Assembly: GCA_015039365.1 (NCBI GenBank)
Contig: WION01000106.1
Span: forward strand, 1 to 64,000
Direction of reading: 5' to 3'
Length of the DNA: 64,000 nt
DNA from: Amanita rubescens
Taxonomy: Eukaryota > Basidiomycota > Agaricomycetes > Agaricales > Amanitaceae
Shown: piece by piece, positions 47,251 to 60,100 of the stretch
How positions within the stretch are numbered: the first letter of the stretch is position 1
Layout of the letters: every line of letters starts with the position of its first letter
Translations under genes and position numbers: made by a program
The notes under the pieces: model-generated
Seen by the model: the letters and a program-made list of their open reading frames with translations, nothing else
The model's database searches: none
Told to the model about the DNA's origin: nothing

Positions 47251-47870
47251 TCATGATCGTTAGGTTTAGGGTGGCTGCAACTGTCGCGAGGCGTGTACCA
47301 CACTTTCCGTACAGATTCACGCTCATCGTAAGATCATCACTTCCTTCTTCCGAACGGGGAAATCAATATCTGAAACTCTTGCAGCTATCAATTTCTGTCA
47401 ATTTGACCCCGTTGTTCTTTGTCTTGTTCTTTTTTGTTGCTTTACTAACTTTATTTTCTTGCGCACTTGTTCTTGTTCTCAATACGAATCGTCTAATTGT
47501 TTAGGAAAGGCATGTATGTATTAGTATCATATAACAAATCCACATTTCTTTCCGTGAATAACAGTGCGAATACATTCATAGCATGTTACTCGACATCAAC
47601 CAAACCATCTACACCATCCATACCTCCAGGGGCAACAGCAATGGTGACACTGGAATCAACATTGGTTGCAGCGGAAGCAATAGATTGGCAACCGTTTGCT
47701 AACTACTAGGAGAGACTAGGAGAGAGACTTACATATTCGGGCATCAGAATGATGTCATTGGGAGTTTTGCGAGCGCTTTGAGGGGAGTCTCGGAGAGTCG
47801 GGACGAACCTGCCCAAACCCAAACCTAGGTATAGGGTTAGGTCACAACTCTGACTCGCACAAGCACTGGC
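47251..47870. other. Intergenic between F-box paralogues
   Basis: AT-rich. The upstream F-box motif lies at 47812-47856. A 70-codon plus frame (47497-47709) has no motif and is not called. Confidence 0.4.
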
Positions 47871-49343
47871 ATGCCACCTCGAAAAAAGCCTTTAAAGCCT
47901 TCAATCACGAGCACTTGGAACCTTCAAAGAGAAGCCAGAAATGGCGCTCATCCTACTTATTCACGTACCATCCAATCACCTGAGAGCACCACGGAATACA
48001 ATGGCCCCATCACCAGGTCTCGTGTTTTGCGCGCTCATCCACCACCTACTATCCATAGCCTCCCTTTGGAGATCCTAAGCGAAATTTTCATTTTTGCATT
48101 GCCAACCGACCAGGAGCTTTACCGCAGGTTACAGTCTTACAAGGGACGAATAATTCCGGCGACTCTCGTATTCTGTGCAGTGTGCTCTTCATGGCGGTTT
48201 CTTGCGTTTTCCACCCCTCAATTGTGGAATACGGTCCTCATCCATCTCCCACATGGCATAAACAAGACCCAGGCTAAGAGGAAGGCCGCCGGCCTTGTTC
48301 AATGGATCGAGCGCTCTCGTTCGTTGCCCCTTTCACTACAGATATCCAGTGATATCACCCAGCCTCTAGGTGGGAAAGGCCCCGAAGCTCCTATTTTATC
48401 AATTATCAAGGACCACGCTGCTCGCTGGGAATCCTTGTATTTCCAAAATTTTCAACTATCGTCGTTTCGGTTTAACTTTGAGGGATTGCACTCACTGCGG
48501 CGACTATATTATCCTGTGTCATGCGAAAACGAAAGCGTTCCTTGGGCGCATCTCACGCACCTCCAAATTCGGAGGTACATATCTTGTCGGGATGCAGTGT
48601 TGATTTTCATGAAGTGTCCGAAACTCGTGTATTTATCGATCTTGGTTGGTTCAACGACAGTTGGACAAACCACAGTTCCCATAATCTTGGAAGACTTAGT
48701 CACCCTCTATCTCAAGCTCTGCTACTATGAGTCGATCTGTCTCCAAACAATCCTGCATCAGCTTTCTTTGCCCTCTCTACGAAACATTTCTATCAATCAA
48801 ATTCTGTCAATAGATATCGAACCGCTCTCAAACCTTTTTACACGATCATCTTGTACCCTTGACAGGTTGGAAATTTGTTCACTAAATGTTGCGCCAAGAG
48901 GATACTTCAATCTCCTAGCACACTCGTCTTGCGACTCACTCACTTCGCTTACCCTATGTCCCTTATATCCTGCCGAGTGTTGGCCAGTCCTTAACGAAGA
49001 ACTGCTTCGGAGACTCACTTTACACCGAAATGACACACTGTGCCATCATTTAACATTCCTGGCAATCGATTGTTGCATTCGTCCATTACACTTCGCACTA
49101 CTGGACATGGTGGAGTCTCGAATCAAATTGCATGTTGGCCAGGAACCGGAAGAACCGGTGCTTCGTTATCTCCGGCTTCATGTCGGCCATGGTGAGCCGC
49201 AAATGGCAGTTGAACTGGATAAGGTTGGAAGGAGGAGTAGAATGGAATACAGTCGTGACCGAACCGGAGCCAAACATGGTTGCTTCTCAGTTCAGTTCCG
49301 AAGACGAGGCTTCAGGGAACCGCCTAACTTCGACGAACTGTGA
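47871..49343 (+). CDS. F-box paralogue (490 aa, intact)
   Basis: Single exon. Starts MPPRKKPLKPSITSTWNLQR, then GPITRSRVLRAH, F-box LPLEILSEIFIFALPTDQEL, signature VFCAVCSSWRFLAFSTPQLW, AKRKAAGLVQWIERSRSLPL, LRRLYYPVSCENESVPWAHL, CPKLVYLSILV, LPSLRNISINQI, FTRSSCTLDRLEIC, LTLHRNDTLCHHLTFLAIDC, and end GFREPPNFDEL. It is the intact reference for its two neighbours. The shared upstream motif lies 15-60 bases before the ATG. A complete Ty3 element sits just 93 bases past its stop codon, so its terminator region is partly rebuilt by the LTR flank. Confidence 0.8.
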   Translation: MPPRKKPLKPSITSTWNLQREARNGAHPTYSRTIQSPESTTEYNGPITRSRVLRAHPPPTIHSLPLEILSEIFIFALPTDQELYRRLQSYKGRIIPATLVFCAVCSSWRFLAFSTPQLWNTVLIHLPHGINKTQAKRKAAGLVQWIERSRSLPLSLQISSDITQPLGGKGPEAPILSIIKDHAARWESLYFQNFQLSSFRFNFEGLHSLRRLYYPVSCENESVPWAHLTHLQIRRYISCRDAVLIFMKCPKLVYLSILVGSTTVGQTTVPIILEDLVTLYLKLCYYESICLQTILHQLSLPSLRNISINQILSIDIEPLSNLFTRSSCTLDRLEICSLNVAPRGYFNLLAHSSCDSLTSLTLCPLYPAECWPVLNEELLRRLTLHRNDTLCHHLTFLAIDCCIRPLHFALLDMVESRIKLHVGQEPEEPVLRYLRLHVGHGEPQMAVELDKVGRRSRMEYSRDRTGAKHGCFSVQFRRRGFREPPNFDEL

Positions 49344-49435
49344 TCGTACGGTTTACTAGGGAGGCACCGATTGTCGCGGTTACATTACAAATCTCCAAAC
49401 TGTCCTAAAGTTTAATGTATGTTATATGTATCATC

Positions 49436-49694
49436 TGTAACGGTCGAGATTTCATTTTTATTTTATTTCATTTTCTTTTCTTTTAGTTACAAGAAATTCC
49501 CACGCTTACCTAAGAATTCCGCGGAACGACGGCGTGAGAGTAACGAGTCTGAGTATATATACCTGAACGCTAGTTACATGTCCCCTAGTCTTATGATTGT
49601 TTCTGTCGTCCATAGACGCAATCTTATTCTCATTTCCCATCCGCGTTTCTAGTCTCGAGTGTCCTAGTGATTGTGTCGGGATTACCTCCTAACA
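49436..49694 (+). repeat. Ty3 5' LTR
   Basis: 259 bases, TG...CA ends. TATATATA at 49554-49561 lies 33 bases before AGTCTTATGATT (49587-49598), the probable RNA start. A pyrimidine-rich TTTTATTTTATTT tract is near the left end. Confidence 0.9.
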
Positions 49695-49707
49695 AAATCA
49701 TAAGACT
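49695..49707 (+). other. Self-priming primer-binding site
   Basis: AATCATAAGACT (49696-49707), one base after the 5' LTR, is a perfect 12-base reverse complement of AGTCTTATGATT inside the LTR (49587-49598). No tRNA 3'-end complement (TGG...) is adjacent. In Tf1-type elements the RNA 5' end folds back on such a site and is cleaved to prime minus-strand synthesis. Confidence 0.75.
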
Positions 49708-50003
49708 CTTAACACTACCACACTCGTTCGTCCGTCGTTGCCCACAACGGACGTACAAATCATTCGACGGTCACTGTGCTTGATAGCACTAGTAGCCCAC
49801 TTCAGATACACGTACCTCCTCACGCTGCATATTGCGCGTATCCACTACCGCTTGATAAACCCGGACTCGAGGGTTAACGAGATAGAACAGGGACTGCTCT
49901 AAACTTAGAGTTGCAGACCTTGTAAAACTACGATTCGTTCGAGTTTGGGCGTACCTATACGATCCATAGGAGAAGACGAACTAGAACCAAACGAACAGTA
50001 TAA

Positions 50004-55466
<5,463 letters not shown>

Positions 55467-55471
<5 letters not shown>

Positions 55472-55725
55472 CGGTCGAGATTTCATTTTTATTTTATTTC
55501 ATTTTCTTTTCTTTTAGTTACAAGAAATTCCCACGCTTACCTAAGAATTCCGCGGAACGACGGCGTGAGAGTAACGAGTCTGAGTATATATACCTGAACG
55601 CTAGTTACATGTCCCCTAGTCTTATGATTGTTTCTGTCGTCCATAGACGCAATCTTATTCTCATTTCCCATCCGCGTTTCTAGTCTCGAGTGTCCTAGTG
55701 ATTGTGTCGGGATTACCTCCTAACA
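55467..55725 (+). repeat. Ty3 3' LTR
   Basis: 259 bases, identical by eye to the 5' LTR. Starts at TGTAACGGTC, ends CTCCTAACA, then TCATC. The pol stop codon lies within its first five bases. Confidence 0.9.
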
Positions 55726-55846
55726 TCATCATACGCAGGATTATTTTGTCCCTCTTTCTTCGGTAGCCCAACAACTCGGAATACTCGTTAGCCTGCCCGC
55801 AGAACATACGATTATCGCCAAAATCCAAAAAAAGTATGCGAACAGT
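55726..55846. other. Spacer between Ty3 element and solo LTR
   Basis: About 120 bases of host sequence. No gene seen. Ends with ACAGT, the target duplication of the solo LTR. Confidence 0.5.
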
Positions 55847-56551
55847 TGTTGAACTTATATTATACGATATACATACAGTATATAGTGAATATAAGTGATA
55901 TCATTAGTTTACACTAACTAATATAATAACGCTCAGTTACTTACTCGTCTCTCAACCAATCATAATAGTGGATGATTGAGTGTGAGATAATATATTGACA
56001 TGAGAATATATTTGACATATTCTCATACTCATCTACCAATCATAATAGTGGATGATTGATGATGAGAACATATTCTGACATGAGAATATCCTAGCGATAT
56101 TCTCATAAGATCATCCAATCATAATAGTGGAACTATTGATGATGTGAATATATGTTGACATGAGAATAGAAGACATATATACGTTATGGTTATCGACCTA
56201 TCACATTGAAGATTGATAATGTGATGAGTCAGTCAATATAATTGATGAGTCAAGTGCTGTGCAAAGCTATGCATTGCTGTACAATAGCTGTGCATTGCTG
56301 TGGAATGACGCCTTATGAGTCAAATACCTGTGACTCATACTGATAAGACTCTTTGTACTTATTTGTAGTTTAGTAGTATATAAACTGTACTCTAGTAGCG
56401 TCAATCCTTATCCTATTATCCTCTCTACTGTCTACTGTTGAGCCCCAGCTCCAGTAAGCTCTTAACAACTCCACACCACACTTGGTAAGTAGTACATTCT
56501 ATGTACTAGACTGCGCTGCTCGCTAGGGATTTGTTACCCCTAGTTTCAACA
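55847..56551 (+). repeat. Solo LTR with three internal ~80-bp repeats
   Basis: 705 bases. Ends are TGTTGAA...TTCAACA, a 7-base inverted pair. Both sides carry ACAGT (55842-55846 and 56552-56556). A TATATAAAC box is at about 56379. Inside, CAATCATAATAGTGG is repeated three times near 55958, 56037 and 56115, each followed by TGACATGAGAATAT-like sequence, so the U3 region has a triplicated block. No internal coding region remains, as expected after LTR-LTR recombination. Confidence 0.8.
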
Positions 56552-56557
56552 ACAGTG

Positions 56558-57160
56558 TGTTACTATATGACGTTTATTTGGTAGGAGGAAAAGTGAAATA
56601 TGGCGATGGATTTCCGTTGTACAAAGGTGCGAGGGCCTCGCAAATGGCACTGTAGAAAACAACGATTATGGGCCATGACATAGTGGTTTCACGCTGGTCG
56701 TATTCCGGTCCCTTGTATCAGAAGAGATCGCGGCGAAGATCAGGTCGTAGAACTGACGAAGAAGACAGGTCTACGCGAGAGCGTGTCCACAGCATGAGCA
56801 GGTGCAATAGCTTACCTATTGCGATATGATCTTAGCACTACCCTTCGGCGTAGTAGTGATAGTGAGAGGAAGAGAATGGATTGTCCTATTCTACGATACA
56901 GAACAGGTTTATATACTAAGAGAGAACAAATATGTGTCTACATATGTGTAAGCGTATAGTATAGATGAGAAGATATGACGTGCTAAGCACATCATAAGGT
57001 GTGATCATGAGTCTATCATGATGTCACCATGATATCATAATGAAGTCATTATGATGTCATCTCTATGTCATACATAAAGGATGACGCGAGCGATATGAGT
57101 AACATTGATTGTAGTCAATCAGTAGTTAATCATTCTATAAATATAATTCTATATTTAACA
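56558..57160 (-). repeat. copia 3' LTR
   Basis: 603 bases. On its own strand it begins TGTTAAATATAG and ends ATAGTAACA, giving a TGTTA/TAACA inverted pair. TATATAAACC lies at about 56918. The U3 region has nested short palindromes of ATGATGTCA/TGACATCAT type at about 57005-57075. The expected 5-base duplication on this side would be CAGTG (56553-56557); the other side is outside the window. Confidence 0.75.
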
Positions 57161-57182
57161 CACCCCTTCGCTTGGATATCCT

Positions 57183-60100
57183 TTATTTAAAGTCTATGAT
57201 GTTTTCATCATAGAAGGGATCTATATCCGATTCCTGTTGATCAATAAGACCATCAAGAAGTTCCATCAACTTCTTGTGTGATAGACGATCAATTCCATCT
57301 AATTCAAGATTTTGCCAATCAAGAATAAATTTCGTCAGATCACGGATTTCCTCAGTCTCTAATCGATCTGGTCTTTTGATTAATGCATTTGTAGAAGTCG
57401 GATATTCTTCTAAGGAAAGTCCCAATCGTTCTCTAAAGAATTTGACCTTTTCAAAGGATAAATTCTTAGTCATGAGATCCGCATTCTGCTCGTTTGTTGG
57501 TATATATTCGAGGACTACCTTTTTAGTCTCGATCAACTCGCGAACGAAATGATAACGAATATCAATGTGTTTGGAACGATGTTCTTGTGCAGGATTTTGT
57601 GCCCAAAATATAGCGCCTTGGTTATCTACGCTAAGTAGGATGCTTTTAATGGGTGCACCTATTTCGTAAAATAGATTTTCAACCCATGCAATTTGTCTTG
57701 CAGCATCTGATAAAGATATGTATTCTGCTTCAGTCGAAGACAGAGCTACAGTCTTTTGTTTTCTACTCGTCCAAGCTACCGCACCACCAGCTAACATTAA
57801 GACATAACCGTTTATAGATCGTCGTGTATTACGATCAGCGGCCCAGTCAGCGTCAGCATAGGCTCTAAATTTATTATTGCCTTTGGCGCTATAAACGATT
57901 TTGACGTTTAAGGTATGAGCAATGTATTTGACTATATACAAGGCTTTTTGAATATGTTCTTGTGACGGGTTTGATGAAAATTGGGACATCAAAATTACTG
58001 CATAGATTATATCAGGCCTAGTTCCTAAGGCGAGATATAGAAGGGATCCTATTATCTGTTGATAATACGAACGTTCCTGTGGTGTGCATTCTCCTTCATT
58101 CTTTATAGGAGCATACCCAGCAGGTAACGGTGTGCGTACAGACTTGCAATCTTCAAGTCCAAATCGCTTGACAACCTTCAAGGCATAAGGACCTTGATCT
58201 ATGACTAAGAATCCTAAATCACGGTTGTAATTGACTTGGATTCGTAAATACTCTTTGATCTTTCCAAGATCACGACATTCCCACATCTCCATAAATTTCT
58301 TTTTAATGGATACGATGGTGGAATCGTCATTTCCCATAAAGAGTATATCGTCGACATACAATATGCATATCGTGATAGTATTCTTGCTTTTACGAACGTA
58401 AACGCCAGAATCAGACAAGCATCGTTCAAAATGTAATGATTTCAACGATTTATCAGCTTGTTTATTCCAGGCATATGATGCCTGTTTCAATCCATATATG
58501 GCTTTCCTCAGCCTATATACTTTAGATTCTTGTCCTTTTACAACGAAACCTTCTGGCTGGGCCATGTAAATATCTTCATCAAGATCGCCATATAAGAAGG
58601 CAGTTTTTACATCTAGGGCTTGTATATCCCAGTTTTCAAGCACTGATGTGGCCAGAAGTATTCGGATTGTTTCATATCTCGCTACAGGCGAGAATGTTTC
58701 GTCGTAATCTAATCCGGGACGTTGACTAAAACCTTTAGCTACGACGCGAGCTTTTTTGCGTCCATCGGTTTTTAAGTCGAAAACCCAACGACATCTGATT
58801 AGGTTTCGTCCTTTTGGAAGATCAACTAACTCCCAAATATCTCTAGATTGAAGAGATTTAAATTCGTCATCCATTGCAATCTTCCATTGTTTATACAATT
58901 GAGGATTACTAGAGCGCATTTTAGATATATCTCTATAGTCATATGGTATATTATCCACAAGGGGGACAGCCGCTTTTAGAAGGAAATGAAGGAATTCATT
59001 TCCAGATTCATTAATCATTCGGGTTAAATGATCATGTTCCGCAGATTTTAATTCAGACTTTAAAGCAAAGATTTCTTTAAGTAGAGAAGCAGATTCATTC
59101 ATTCTATCAGGGTTCCTGTCTGCTGACGGTGGATCCTGAGTCGAAGAACTCGGAGTTTTATCTTTTAACTGCTCTCGTAAAGCATCTCGCTTTTGCTGAA
59201 TTTCCGCTTCTATCTGTGCAGGAGTTTTATCTCCATACGCGTTGTCTCTTTGCACCCTTGGGACTGGAAAACGACCAGAACGGCGAGGACCTATTTGTAC
59301 AGAGGGTGGACCAGGATCAGATATGATCGGTGGAGGAGGTCTAGGTCTCTGAGCAAATTCTCTAAAACGATCTCTTTGACGTTGTTCAAATTGATCAAAT
59401 TCTCGATCCGTCATAAATGGGTTTTCTATTTCATCTCGATCTCTTTGATTCAAAGAGAAGGGATTATCTTCATCCATAGGACTACGAGGCGAAGGTGGCC
59501 TAGATACATATGGTATCGGAGTTATAGGCCTAGAAGGAACAGGAGTCTCCTCTTTTATTTGTGGAGAGGGAGTACGTCTAAAGGGTTCAGGAGTTTTCTG
59601 TTTCTTAAACATATCACTCATTTGACGTTTGAATTGATCTCGTAAACGAGACTGTTTATCAATTCCTTGACCCTTTTTCCAATCATCGCGTTGTCTACGA
59701 TAATTGTCACGTCTTTCTTGTTCTCTTTCTTCCCTTTGCCTTTGGATATTATCGTCCAAAAAATCTCTTTGACGATCGGCAAATTCATCACCGTCATCAT
59801 CATCGTTTGAATCATCAGAAGGGTCTGATTGCTGTCTATCAGGAGATGCACCCCTTCGATCCAAACCAGGTGAGCGTCTTCTGCTCGGAGAACGTCTACG
59901 GTTCTCTGGGAGTAAGTCATCTAAATCCAAATTTTGTGGAGGGCGGTTAGGTTCCTCTTGAGGAATCGCCTCCCAGATCGGACCAAGATCTTCAGTAATT
60001 ATATCTGCAGTCTTTCCTTTACGCGGAAACCTGTTTTCAAAGAATGTAGCCTGGGAGGATATAACCAGTGTGTTTGTCGACGTCATGAACCTATAGCCTT

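Noticed and set aside
47497..47709. 70-codon plus frame between F-box genes
   Set aside because: Short, no motif, AT-rich spacer.
43473..47856. TAGGGTTAG taken as an internal telomere array
   Set aside because: Only one and a half repeat units per site and always at the same distance before F-box starts; a promoter or 5' UTR motif fits better.
55840..57160. Evenly spaced repeats taken at first for a CRISPR-like array
   Set aside because: They are three ~80-base blocks and palindromes inside LTR U3 regions, with TG...CA ends and target duplications.
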